64,000 nucleotides of DNA, taken from positions 1 through 64,000 of the forward strand of contig NZ_JAODUA010000011.1 in assembly GCF_025399895.1 (NCBI RefSeq), written 5' to 3'. A program made the position numbers and the translations under genes. Below are positions 34,686 through 42,225 of the stretch, one piece after another (position 1 is the first letter of the stretch; each line of letters opens with the position of its first letter). Origin of the DNA: Streptomyces sp. ASQP_92. GTDB lineage: Bacteria; Actinomycetota; Actinomycetes; Streptomycetales; Streptomycetaceae. The notes under the pieces are model-generated. The model worked only from the letters and a program-made list of their open reading frames with translations, ran no database searches and was not told where the DNA came from.

Positions 34686-35603
34686 CTAGGGGGTGTTCTG
34701 CAGAGGCTGTCCGGCACCGCTGCCAGCCTTGAGGGCCTTGAGGGCCTTCGTGATCCGCTCGGTGGCGGCCTTGTGGTTGCGCCTCTTGAGCTCTGCGCGC
34801 ATGTCTGTGACGGAGGGCACGCCGGTGGCGTTGGTGAGGTCGTGGGCGATGGCCTGCAGCTCGGCATCGGTCAGGTCGGGCTCGCGCCCTGGTGGGCCGC
34901 CCTTACCCTTCCCGGTCCGTTTCCGTTCCGGCTTCACCGGTGCGTTCCGTTCCGGAACCGTGCTGACCGGATCCGCGTTCCGGTAAGCGGCCAGGGAGCG
35001 GGCCTCTTCCGGTTCGTGCTCGCGTGCCGGGTGCGTCTGGTCATGGGAACGCGGACCGGTATCGGAAGCCGACGCCCGCGGCGTTCCGCATACGGCGGCC
35101 GGTACACCGACGGGGCTGGAGGAGGGGATGACCGGCGCTTCCTGCTCCTGGCCGGAGACCGGATCCGGGTGTTCGGCGGGATGCTCGACGAGCTGGTGGA
35201 TCTGCTGCATCAGCACGGCGAAGGCCAGCATCGCGGCGAGCGGGGGAACGGCGGCGACCACGTAGTCGAGGAACGGGACCGTGTCGGTGTTGTTCGCGCC
35301 GCTGACCCCGGCCACGTTCAGCGAGATGGAGCCGACCGATCCGATCACGGTCGCGGCGATGGCCCACCGGTCGGTGACGTGGCGCAGGCCCGCTCGGAGC
35401 ATGAGCAGTTCGCCCGCGACAATGAAGGCGTCCAGGGTGGCGGGCCAGGCCCAGCGGCGGACCGGTGAGCTTCCCAGCCCGTGCTGGCCGGCGACATCGG
35501 CCAGGTGAGCGTACGAGAGCGCGAACGCTCCAGCGGTGAGGACGGCGATGACGGCCCCGGCCACGATGAGCACGGTCCGCTCGGCGGCGGGCTTGGTCGT
35601 CAC
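34686..35603 (-). CDS. DUF2637 membrane protein (SpdB-like)
   Basis: A 305-residue protein with four hydrophobic segments in the first 150 residues (starting VLIVAGAVIAVLTAGAFALS), followed by a charged, Pro-rich linker and a C-terminal helical domain that may bind DNA. DUF2637 proteins are typical of actinobacterial conjugative elements, where SpdB-like proteins help spread in the mycelium. The GTG at 35603 has a GGTGGGAA site and overlaps the stop of the small ORF upstream. Confidence 0.82.
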   Translation of the reverse strand: MTTKPAAERTVLIVAGAVIAVLTAGAFALSYAHLADVAGQHGLGSSPVRRWAWPATLDAFIVAGELLMLRAGLRHVTDRWAIAATVIGSVGSISLNVAGVSGANNTDTVPFLDYVVAAVPPLAAMLAFAVLMQQIHQLVEHPAEHPDPVSGQEQEAPVIPSSSPVGVPAAVCGTPRASASDTGPRSHDQTHPAREHEPEEARSLAAYRNADPVSTVPERNAPVKPERKRTGKGKGGPPGREPDLTDAELQAIAHDLTNATGVPSVTDMRAELKRRNHKAATERITKALKALKAGSGAGQPLQNTP

Positions 35604-35836
35604 TTCCCACCTTCCGCCGTGACGAACGCGTTCGCGATCCGTACGAGCCGGGGGTCCAGGAGCGTGCCGGGGCACCAGCTGGTGTCGGCCCTGGGGGAGG
35701 CGAGTGGGCCGATGGCGAAGGGGGCCGCGGTGGTGCTGCCGTGGAACAGGGCGAAGCCGCGTGCTGCGAGTGGGATGTTGCCGGTGCGGTCCATGCCTAT
35801 GAGGCGGGCAGGAGGTAGCGCGGTGGGTGAGGGCAT
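35600..35836 (-). CDS. Small protein coupled to the DUF2637 gene
   Basis: A 78-residue protein of unknown function. Its stop overlaps the DUF2637 start in GTGA, which supports that it is translated. An internal Met (MDRTGNIPLAARGF) may be the true start. Similar short proteins occur in actinobacterial elements; I cannot name a family. Confidence 0.52.
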   Translation of the reverse strand: MPSPTALPPARLIGMDRTGNIPLAARGFALFHGSTTAAPFAIGPLASPRADTSWCPGTLLDPRLVRIANAFVTAEGGK

Positions 35837-35946
35837 GCGGGTGGGGATCTCCGTGGTGATCTGCGTGCGCCGGGCAGAGTGAGGGGCGGCCGGGCGTGGC
35901 AGGAGGGTGGTTCGGGTGGCGTGGGGTATCGGGGCGCAGGGGCCTG

Positions 35947-36663
35947 TTAATAGCCGTGAGGGCCGGTGCCAGTGCCGCGCCTGCGGTCGGGGCCGTCGAG
36001 GATGACGCGGTGGGTCATCTCGGCGAGGCGGGAGGCGACGCGGTCGCCGACGGCGGTGCGCAGGTCGGCGATGGGGAGGTTGGTGGTGATGAGGGTGGGC
36101 AGCTCGTGGACGTACCGGTGGTCGATGAGCCGGTAGGTCAGCTCCTCGGTCCACTCCGATGCCTTGGCGGCGCCGAGGTCGTCGAGGAGTAGCAGGGGGC
36201 TGCGGGCCAGTTCCTGGAAGCGGCGTTCGCCGTCGTGGCCCTGGCGGGGGCGCAGGGTGGCGTGTAGTTCGGCGGTAGTGATGGCCTCCCAGCGCAGCCG
36301 GACCCCGGCGCCGAGCAGCGAGCGGATGGCGCCGTACGCCTGGTAGGTCTTGCCGGTGCCGGTCGGACCCGCGATCAGCAGCGACGGTCCGTAGGCGATG
36401 CCCGGCGCCCCGCCCGGCCCTGGGCGTCCTGCGGCTGCGATCTCCTTGACCCAGGCCGACACTTGGGCGTGATCGGCCAGGGCGTCGCGGTAGCGGCGCG
36501 GGATGCGGGCGGCGGCCAGCTCCAGCGCGGTCACCGGCTCCGGCGACGGTGCCGCGTCGACCACGGTGGTGGGGTCGATATCGCGGGCGGCCAGGATCGC
36601 CTCCAGCCTGGCCATGGCGCCGCCGAGCTGCCGCGGCTCGCGGGCAGCGGTCTTCGTGGTCAC
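35947..36663 (-). CDS. DnaC/IstB-like AAA+ ATPase, helicase loader type
   Basis: A 238-residue ATPase with Walker A GPTGTGKT, Walker B LLLLDDLGA and a sensor-like LITTNLP segment, the signature of DnaC-type helicase loaders. The GTG start overlaps the stop of the upstream DnaD-like gene (GTGA), so the two form a replication module that would bring the host replicative helicase to the element's origin. Confidence 0.88.
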   Translation of the reverse strand: MTTKTAAREPRQLGGAMARLEAILAARDIDPTTVVDAAPSPEPVTALELAAARIPRRYRDALADHAQVSAWVKEIAAAGRPGPGGAPGIAYGPSLLIAGPTGTGKTYQAYGAIRSLLGAGVRLRWEAITTAELHATLRPRQGHDGERRFQELARSPLLLLDDLGAAKASEWTEELTYRLIDHRYVHELPTLITTNLPIADLRTAVGDRVASRLAEMTHRVILDGPDRRRGTGTGPHGY

Positions 36664-37580
36664 AGATCACCCCCGTATGCCGCCTGTATGTCGACGGGGT
36701 TGGTCCACGGCCGGTGCCCTGTGGACGAGCCGTCACCAGCGGGAGGGTTCATGGCCTCGTTGACGAGGCTCGGCAGCACGCTCGGGTGCAGGCCCTTGGC
36801 CCGCAGCCGCTCCAGTCCGGCGCGTACGTATGCCGCGTCGATGCCTTCGGCGAGCAACGCAGCGGTCTGTTTGCCGAGGTGGCCGAGGAAGCTGCCGGGT
36901 GGGCGGTTCGCGCAGGCGGCGGCATACTCGGCGATGAGGGCCTTGGTCGAGAGGGTCTTGGGTGCGGGGGCGCTCGCGTCCCCCACCGGAGGTGATCCTA
37001 GATCCAGGATCCTAGGTCCTAGATCCGGACGGTGAGGGTTCACTGACTCCTCCGTGAGCCCTCCCTGAGTCGTCCGTGATGCCTCACAGAAGCGCTCCTG
37101 ACCTGCGGATTCGCCGTTTCTCTCGGAGGGTTCCGGTAGAGTGCGCGCGTCCTCGGCGAGGGTTCCGTGAGGGTTCACGGAAGCCGCCGTGAGTTCTCCA
37201 TGACGGCTCCCGGAGGGCTGCGCGGGCCGTCCGCCCTCGTGGCGTGGGCAGGTCGGGCAGCGGCTGCCGCTGGGCCGGTTGATCTTCTGGTGCTTGGCCC
37301 AGGTGACGATGTGCAGGTACCGCTTGCCGTCCTCGCCCTCGTACCGGCAGATCAACCCGGCGGTGTGGAGTTGGTTGAGGTCGTCCTCGACACCCAGCGG
37401 GCCGTGCTCGGGGCGCAGGGACCACAGGGCGCCGGCGATGACGGCGCCCTGGTCGCGGAAGCGGCCGTGGTCGTCGGCCTGGGTGAGCAGACCGAAGAAG
37501 GTCCGCTCGGCGGTGACGGACACTTGGGCGAGCGACTCCGAGATGAACGCCTCGGGCTTGATGGTGCGGATCCGCGCCAT
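36660..37580 (-). CDS. DnaD-like replication initiator
   Basis: A 306-residue protein. The N-terminal 120 residues (starting MARIRTIKPEAFISESLAQV) form a winged-helix domain common in actinophage and element replication proteins, with a CPTCPRH Cys/His cluster at about residues 109-115. The C-terminal part after residue 200 is helical. The middle region is encoded by DNA with direct repeats (36996-37026, 37032-37043, 37167-37178) that may be the replication origin. The ATG at 37580 is used. Pairs with the DnaC-like ATPase. Confidence 0.83.
   Translation of the reverse strand: MARIRTIKPEAFISESLAQVSVTAERTFFGLLTQADDHGRFRDQGAVIAGALWSLRPEHGPLGVEDDLNQLHTAGLICRYEGEDGKRYLHIVTWAKHQKINRPSGSRCPTCPRHEGGRPAQPSGSRHGELTAASVNPHGTLAEDARTLPEPSERNGESAGQERFCEASRTTQGGLTEESVNPHRPDLGPRILDLGSPPVGDASAPAPKTLSTKALIAEYAAACANRPPGSFLGHLGKQTAALLAEGIDAAYVRAGLERLRAKGLHPSVLPSLVNEAMNPPAGDGSSTGHRPWTNPVDIQAAYGGDL
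36996..37178. repeat. Direct repeats inside the initiator gene, possible origin
   Basis: TCCTAGATCC occurs at 36996-37005 and 37017-37026 around GGATCCTAGG, and GTGAGGGTTCAC occurs at 37032-37043 and 37167-37178, 135 bases apart. The second pair encodes the repeated peptide SVNPH. Phage initiators of this type often contain the origin within their own gene, so these are candidate iterons. Confidence 0.5.
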
Positions 37581-37692
37581 GCCTATCGCCCCGCCTTCGC
37601 GGAGAAGACCGGGGATGCGGCGGTGGTGCTGGTGGACGGGGGTGCGTGTAGCGCCGTGAAGGCCCTACTGTGGGGCATAGAGGTTCCTCCCA

Positions 37693-37714
37693 CGGTGGCG
37701 TGCGATCGCCACCG
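37693..37714 (+). ncRNA. Hairpin of a possible antisense RNA to the rep leader
   Basis: CGGTGGCG (37693-37700) pairs with CGCCACCG (37707-37714). Together with the intrinsic terminator 45 bases downstream this suggests a short plus-strand RNA, antisense to the leader of the initiator mRNA. The promoter is not identified, so this is a suggestion. Confidence 0.3.
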
Positions 37715-37757
37715 CTCAGTCGTTCAGACGCGGGTGATTCGGTAGGGGACTCGTTGG

Positions 37758-37786
37758 CCCCGGCGTTGGCGCGCCGGGGTTTTTTC
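37758..37786 (+). terminator. Intrinsic terminator on the plus strand in the rep leader
   Basis: CCCCGGCG (37758-37765) and CGCCGGGG (37772-37779) form an 8-bp stem followed by six T. The T-tract shows that it works for rightward transcription, although no plus-strand gene precedes it; a small RNA is the likely transcript. Confidence 0.72.
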
Positions 37787-38121
37787 TTGCCCTTCGGGAC
37801 CCGAGGGCCCCGGGGACATGGCCAATACAGCCACACCCACCCGGAACAAGTCCAGCATTGCGCCGGGAAAGCGAACAGCTGTCGGCGAACACGTCCTGCA
37901 CCGGGAATTAAAACGTTAGCCCGGGATCGCCGGTTGACGAAATAGTTCCGGGAAATTGATGGAACGAAACGGACAACTCGCGGCACTTCGTCACCCGGGC
38001 GCGTCCCGGTATCTGGTGGCGAGGCAGGGGCCCTGAGTAGGGAAGGAGCATCTGGCCCACGAGCGGCACCACCAGCCGGGATGATCTGACGGGTCGTTAT
38101 TCGGCTAACCGGGGATCGTCG

Positions 38122-38218
38122 GCTATGTTGCGCTCTGCGCGACCTGGGGATGCATGGATCCTGACAACAAAGCGGCGCAACATAGCAGCGAAAACGGTAT
38201 TTCCAAAAAAGCGTTTTC
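38122..38218. promoter_or_regulatory. Inverted repeats upstream of the XRE repressor gene
   Basis: GCTATGTTGCGC (38122-38133) and GCGCAACATAGC (38175-38186) form a perfect 12-bp inverted repeat, and GAAAACG (38190-38196) pairs with CGTTTTC (38212-38218). The region is unusually AT-rich for this genome. They are good candidates for operators of the XRE protein encoded 18 bases further on. Confidence 0.6.
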
Positions 38219-38236
38219 CAAGCTACAAATTGACCT

Positions 38237-38488
38237 ATGCCTAGACGCCCCACCCCAGTGGGTCCCGCCGGAGAGCGGACCGCCCGTGCCATCGAGCGCG
38301 CCCGTACCGCCCGCGGTCTCGCCCAGCGTCAGCTGGCCGCCCGCGTGACCGTGTTCGGTCGCCCAATGACCGTCACCATGCTTTCCCGCATCGAACGCCG
38401 ACGACGCCGCTGCGACGTCGACGACCTCGTCGCCATCGCCGCCGCACTTGAGGTCTGCCCGCTCGACCTCCTCTATGAGACCCCGTAG
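38237..38488 (+). CDS. XRE-family repressor-like protein
   Basis: An 83-residue, single-domain helix-turn-helix protein (IERARTARGLAQRQLAARV, then MLSRIERRRRR). Its position between xis/int and the replication-transfer operon, and the inverted repeats directly upstream, fit a repressor that keeps the element silent and controls its own gene. Start ATG 38237. Confidence 0.85.
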   Translation: MPRRPTPVGPAGERTARAIERARTARGLAQRQLAARVTVFGRPMTVTMLSRIERRRRRCDVDDLVAIAAALEVCPLDLLYETP

Positions 38489-38695
38489 CGATCTGGCCGC
38501 CGACCCACGCTGGGCGCGCCAACGCCCGTGAGTCCGCAGCGGCTTCACCTGCCCGCGTCTGAACGACCATCACCGCCGGCACATCCGCGGAATCGCACCG
38601 CCGTGCCAGACAAGGAACCTCCTTGCGCCGAACCGCAATGCCCCCTGCCCTTCTGCACCACCCGCACCTCTTCGTCGCGAAAGAGGTGATCCTGC

Positions 38696-38908
38696 ATGGC
38701 TGACCGTCTCCTCAGCGTCCCCGAGGCCGCCGAGCGCCTCGGCGTCGGCGAACGCTTCATTCGCCGCCTCGTATCCGAACGCCGCATCCGGTACGTGAAG
38801 GTCGGCAAGCACGTCCGTATCGCTGACAGCGTCCTGGCCGCGTATATAGAGGAGCGGACGGTCGAGCCGGTCCGTACCCGGCGTTCGCGCTTTGGGATGG
38901 CGGCCTGA
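38696..38908 (+). CDS. xis: Excisionase (helix-turn-helix, MerR-like)
   Basis: A 70-residue protein with the excisionase-family pattern: LLSVPEAAERLGVGERFIRR, then RIRYVKVGKHVRI. It binds DNA near the att site and steers the integrase towards excision. Strong GAAAGAGG ribosome-binding site; its stop overlaps the integrase start (TGATG), so both are made together. Confidence 0.9.
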   Translation: MADRLLSVPEAAERLGVGERFIRRLVSERRIRYVKVGKHVRIADSVLAAYIEERTVEPVRTRRSRFGMAA

Positions 38909-40134
38909 TGGCCCGCCCGCGCCAGAAGGCGCCGCGCCGCAGCTTCGGTGCGATACGCAAGCTGCCCTCCGGCCGCTACCAGGCCCGCTATCCCGGCACG
39001 GACGGGATCCTGCGGCCTGCGCCGGAGAGGTTCGAGACGAAGAAGGACGCCGAGGTCTTCCTCGCGCAGATGCAGGCCGATCAATCGCGCGGTGACTGGC
39101 TCGACCCGACCGCAGGCGAGGTGCTGTTCGCCGAGTACGCCAAGCGCTGGATCGACGAGCGTGGCATCGCTCCGACGACGGAGGAGCTGTACCGCCGCCT
39201 GCTGCGGCTCCACCTCGCCCCGACGTTCGGGCAGCAGTACGTGAACGTCATCAGCCCCGCCAAGGTCCGCACTTGGCGGGCCGAGCGCCTGGAGGCCACC
39301 GGTAAGACGCAGGTGGCCAAGGCGTACCGGCTGCTGAAGGCCATCATGGAGACGGCTGTGGACGACGACCTGATCCGCCGCAATCCCTGCAAGATCCGTG
39401 GGGCGGGCAAGGAAGAGGCGGACGAGCGCCCGGTCGCTGCGGTCGAGCAAGTCTTCGCCGTCGCCGAGGCGATCGGGATCCGCTGGCGGCTGATGGTGCT
39501 GCTCGGGGCCTTCGCCTCGATGCGGCCGGAGGAGCTGGCCGAGCTGCGGCGCAAGGACGTCGCTCCGGACGGCAGTGCTCTCTATGTAAGGAGGGCTGCC
39601 CCTGAACTGAACGTCGGCCGCCGCGTGATCGGCGACCCCAAGTCCCGCGCGGGAAAACGGGAGATCGTCCTGCCCGGCTTCATGCACCTTGACGTTCGGC
39701 GTCACCTCGACTGGTTCGCCGAGGCCGGCCCCGAGGGGTTGGTGTTCGTGGGCGAGCGAGGGGCCCGGCTGCGGGGGACGACCTTCGGGCGCAAGTGGCG
39801 CAAGGCTCGCGACCAGGTCGGCCTGCCCGACGGCTTCCGCTTCTACGATCTGCGGCATACCGGCAACACCATCGCCGCCGACACAGGCGCGAAGATGAAG
39901 GACCTGATGGTCCGCGCCGGCCACTCCTCGGAGCGGGCCCAGTTGATCTACCAGCACTCCACGCGCAAGCACCAGCACAAGCTGGCCGGAGCCATCGACG
40001 TCGACGTGCGTCGCCAGCGTGCGGAAGCGGAGGCGGCCGAGCATGCGGCGGACGAGGGGGCGACCGTCCATCCGTTCATCCCACGCGCCTGCGAGACCGG
40101 CGCTCTGGACGCCCCCACCACTCAGCAGGCGTGA
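38908..40134 (+). CDS. int: Tyrosine recombinase integrase
   Basis: A 408-residue integrase. An N-terminal arm-binding and core-binding region (about 1-170) is followed by the catalytic domain with Arg in SMRPEELAELRRKDV, the HxxR box YDLRHTGNT (H of the box at LRHT), and the nucleophile Tyr in LIYQHSTRKHQHK after GHSS. It is the last gene before attR and the tRNA, and should recombine the 3' end of tRNA-Gly(CCC). Confidence 0.94.
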   Translation: MARPRQKAPRRSFGAIRKLPSGRYQARYPGTDGILRPAPERFETKKDAEVFLAQMQADQSRGDWLDPTAGEVLFAEYAKRWIDERGIAPTTEELYRRLLRLHLAPTFGQQYVNVISPAKVRTWRAERLEATGKTQVAKAYRLLKAIMETAVDDDLIRRNPCKIRGAGKEEADERPVAAVEQVFAVAEAIGIRWRLMVLLGAFASMRPEELAELRRKDVAPDGSALYVRRAAPELNVGRRVIGDPKSRAGKREIVLPGFMHLDVRRHLDWFAEAGPEGLVFVGERGARLRGTTFGRKWRKARDQVGLPDGFRFYDLRHTGNTIAADTGAKMKDLMVRAGHSSERAQLIYQHSTRKHQHKLAGAIDVDVRRQRAEAEAAEHAADEGATVHPFIPRACETGALDAPTTQQA

Positions 40135-40395
40135 CCCTCGCAGCGCCGGACCCGCACCATCGGTCCGGCGCTGCGGCATGTCCACCACGTGTCCACCGAC
40201 TGCGCTGATCCCAGGGCCACTTCACAGCTGCACACATATGGCGCCCTGTCCGGCAAGTGGTGCAGGCCACACGAAGAGCGTCTCAATATTCGAGACGATC
40301 TGGCGAAGTGCTGGCTCGGCGGGGCTTGTGGCGCTCAATTCGGTGCGGTAATCGGTCCCTTATGGCACGCGAATGGCACGCGCGCCTGAATTGGT
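40135..40395. other. Right-end non-coding stretch of the element
   Basis: Between int and attR. Contains two closely spaced TGGCACGCG words (40363-40391) that resemble one at the left end, possible integrase arm sites. No gene recognised. Confidence 0.4.
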
Positions 40396-40484
40396 CTAGA
40401 CAACAAACAAGGCCCCAGTCACTGACCAGGGCCTTCGTTGTGGAGCGAGTGACGGGAATCGAACCCGCGCTCTAAGCTTGGGAA
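40396..40484. repeat. attR: right direct repeat of the integrated element
   Basis: Matches 12286-12374 with three mismatches; 40424-40484 is identical to 12314-12374. It includes the tRNA terminator (40409-40435) and the tRNA 3' part up to the anticodon. This copy, brought in by the element, completes the functional tRNA. Confidence 0.93.
40409..40435 (-). terminator. Terminator of tRNA-Gly
   Basis: AAGGCCC (40409-40415) pairs with GGGCCTT (40429-40435), and on the minus strand it is followed by GTTTGTTG. It ends the tRNA transcript six bases after the CCA. Confidence 0.75.
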
Positions 40485-40514
40485 GCTTATGTTCTACCAT
40501 TAAACTACACTCGC
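40441..40514 (-). tRNA. tRNA-Gly (anticodon CCC)
   Basis: Folds as a full cloverleaf on the minus strand: acceptor GCGAGTG/CACTCGC, anticodon loop TTCCCAA with anticodon CCC, T-arm with GTTCGATTC, and an encoded CCA end (40441-40443). It is the integration target of the element, and its 3' half is repeated at 12331-12374. Confidence 0.96.
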
Positions 40515-40564
40515 GTGATCATTTCCCCACGGGGAAGCGGTCGTTGCTCACTCTACCTCATGCC

Positions 40565-40592
40565 CGGCCCTCGGTGGGTTCACCGAGGGCCG
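40565..40592. terminator. Hairpin between tRNA-Gly and the next gene
   Basis: CGGCCCTCGGTG pairs perfectly with CACCGAGGGCCG around a four-base loop. It lies between divergent genes, so its use as terminator is uncertain; it may insulate the tRNA promoter. Confidence 0.5.
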
Positions 40593-40744
40593 CCGTGTTG
40601 TCGCCGACGCCGATCCCCGTGCGGGCGCGGGGAGTTGGGGCGTACCGTTAAGGGCGCGTGCGGGGTCGGAGTGCCGCGTGTGCCGGCGTCCTGTTCATCC
40701 CCTAATGTGGTGGTTTCTCCGTCCACGCTTGTTGGGGAAGGGAC

Positions 40745-40930
40745 TTGAGCGACTTGATGGACTCGTTGGAGCGCACCGTCGTCCGCTGCGCCGAAGGGCA
40801 TGTCTTCGCCACGGATTCGTTTCCGATGCAGCAGCTCGGCACCGGCCGGATCGGCCCGGGCCGGCTGATCCGGTGTCCGCGTTGCGCGCGGTTGCGTCAT
40901 GCCGTGCCGGTACTGGGCGATCAGCGGTAG
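40745..40930 (+). CDS. Small zinc-ribbon-like protein
   Basis: A 61-residue protein with Cys/His pairs CAEGHVF and CPRCARLRH that could bind one zinc. The TTG at 40745 follows a GGGAAGGGA site; an ATG at 40757 is also possible. Function unknown. Confidence 0.65.
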   Translation: MSDLMDSLERTVVRCAEGHVFATDSFPMQQLGTGRIGPGRLIRCPRCARLRHAVPVLGDQR

Positions 40931-41062
40931 AGGGGGGAGCGCCGCCCCGTCGTGGCGGCGCCGGTCAGGTCGGTGCCGGCCGGGCACGTACAGCCCGGCC
41001 AGTACCCTCGCGCAACGGCGTCCGATTGGGGCGGGGCCGCGCGCCTTGCGTATCCTCGGGGC

Positions 41063-41638
41063 GTGCTTCTCTCAGACAAGGACATCCGGGCCGAGATCGA
41101 TGCCGGGCGGGTACGCATCGATCCCTACGACGAATCCATGGTGCAGCCGTCGAGCATCGACGTGCGCCTCGACCGCTTCTTCCGGGTGTTCGAGAACCAC
41201 CGCTACCCGCACATCGACCCCGCCGTCGAGCAGGCGGACCTCACCCGGCTCGTCGAGCCGGAGGGGGACGAGGCGTTCATCCTGCACCCCGGGGAGTTCG
41301 TGCTCGCCTCGACGTACGAGGTCATCACGCTCCCCGACGACCTCGCCAGCCGCCTGGAGGGCAAGAGTTCGCTCGGGCGCCTCGGGCTCGTCACTCACTC
41401 CACGGCCGGGTTCATCGACCCCGGTTTCTCGGGCCACGTGACCCTCGAACTCTCCAACGTCGCGACGCTGCCGATCAAGCTGTGGCCGGGGATGAAGATC
41501 GGGCAGCTCTGTCTGTTCCGGCTGACGTCGTCCGCCGAGGAGCCCTACGGCTCCCAGCGGTACGGCTCGCGCTACCAGGGCCAGCGCGGACCCACCGCCT
41601 CACGGTCCTTCCTCAATTTCCATCGGACCCAGGTGTGA
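41063..41638 (+). CDS. dcd: dCTP deaminase
   Basis: A 191-residue enzyme that deaminates dCTP to dUTP for thymidylate synthesis. The conserved segments MVQPSSIDVRL, GKSSLGRLGL and FIDPGFSGHVTLEL are all present, with full family length. GTG start at 41063. The next gene begins two bases after its stop, so they form an operon. Confidence 0.95.
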   Translation: MLLSDKDIRAEIDAGRVRIDPYDESMVQPSSIDVRLDRFFRVFENHRYPHIDPAVEQADLTRLVEPEGDEAFILHPGEFVLASTYEVITLPDDLASRLEGKSSLGRLGLVTHSTAGFIDPGFSGHVTLELSNVATLPIKLWPGMKIGQLCLFRLTSSAEEPYGSQRYGSRYQGQRGPTASRSFLNFHRTQV

Positions 41639-41640
41639 GC

Positions 41641-42147
41641 ATGAACGACCAGAACGACGTGCGCGAGAACCTCACGTACGAGAAGTTCGGCGGGGCCATC
41701 CGCGAGCTCGCGCAGACCATCGCCGACGACGGCTACGAGCCCGACATCGTGGTCTCCATCGCGCGCGGCGGCGTCTTCGTCGCGGGCGGTCTCGCCTACG
41801 CCCTCGACTGCAAGAACATCCACCTCGTGAACGTGGAGTTCTACACCGGCGTCGGCACCACGCTCGAAATGCCGGTCATGCTCGCCCCCGTGCCCAACGC
41901 GATCGACTTCTCCGGCAAGAAGGTGCTGATCACCGACGACGTCGCCGACACAGGCAAGACGCTGAAGCTGGTGTACGACTTCTGCGTCGCCCACGTCGCC
42001 GAGGTCCGCAGCGCGGTCATCTACGAGAAGTCCCACTCCCTCGTGAAGTGCGAGTACGTGTGGAAGCGCACCGACGACTGGATCAACTTCCCCTGGTCCG
42101 TCGAGCCGCCCGTCGTACGGCGTGAGGGCCAGGTCCTGGACGCCTGA
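41641..42147 (+). CDS. Phosphoribosyltransferase
   Basis: A 168-residue type I PRTase. The PRPP-binding motif VLITDDVADTGKTL is intact, and an IARGG segment precedes it. Proteins of this group act on purines, xanthine or related bases; the substrate cannot be fixed from sequence. Co-transcribed with dcd and followed by a strong terminator. Confidence 0.9.
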   Translation: MNDQNDVRENLTYEKFGGAIRELAQTIADDGYEPDIVVSIARGGVFVAGGLAYALDCKNIHLVNVEFYTGVGTTLEMPVMLAPVPNAIDFSGKKVLITDDVADTGKTLKLVYDFCVAHVAEVRSAVIYEKSHSLVKCEYVWKRTDDWINFPWSVEPPVVRREGQVLDA

Positions 42148-42174
42148 CCGGCAGCCCCCGCAGCACCACGAAGG

Positions 42175-42199
42175 CCCCGCCGGGCGGAACCCGGCGGGG
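42175..42199. terminator. Bidirectional terminator
   Basis: CCCCGCCGGG (42175-42184) and CCCGGCGGGG (42190-42199) form a 10-bp stem with a five-base loop followed by TTT, between the convergent phosphoribosyltransferase and Yip1-like genes. Confidence 0.8.
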
Positions 42200-42225
42200 T
42201 TTCGTCGTTCGTCCGCCGCGTACGC

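Larger units (their letters stand above)
37581..38236. other. Control region between the initiator and the repressor gene
   Basis: About 650 bases without a convincing gene. It holds a plus-strand hairpin and terminator (37693-37786), scattered CCGGGATCG-type words (near 37921, 38075, 38109) and the inverted repeats before the XRE gene (38122-38218). It probably contains the promoters for the leftward replication-transfer operon and for the rightward repressor gene. Confidence 0.5.
12375..40484. mobile_element. Integrative mobilizable element in tRNA-Gly(CCC), about 28.1 kb
   Basis: Bounded by direct repeats 12286-12374 and 40396-40484, with the complete tRNA-Gly gene regenerated at the right end next to int and xis. 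Core genes from the right are int, xis, an XRE repressor, a DnaD-like initiator, a DnaC-like ATPase, a small coupled ORF, DUF2637, MobC and a relaxase. Cargo fills 12.7-31.9 kb. No FtsK/TraB-type translocase or VirB/T4SS gene is visible, so transfer is probably by mobilization through a helper. Codon use and GC content in the cargo are more variable than in the flanking chromosome. Confidence 0.88.

Noticed and set aside
37716..37901. A small minus-strand gene in the rep leader
   Set aside because: No ribosome-binding site or domain, and it overlaps the plus-strand intrinsic terminator; the region looks regulatory.
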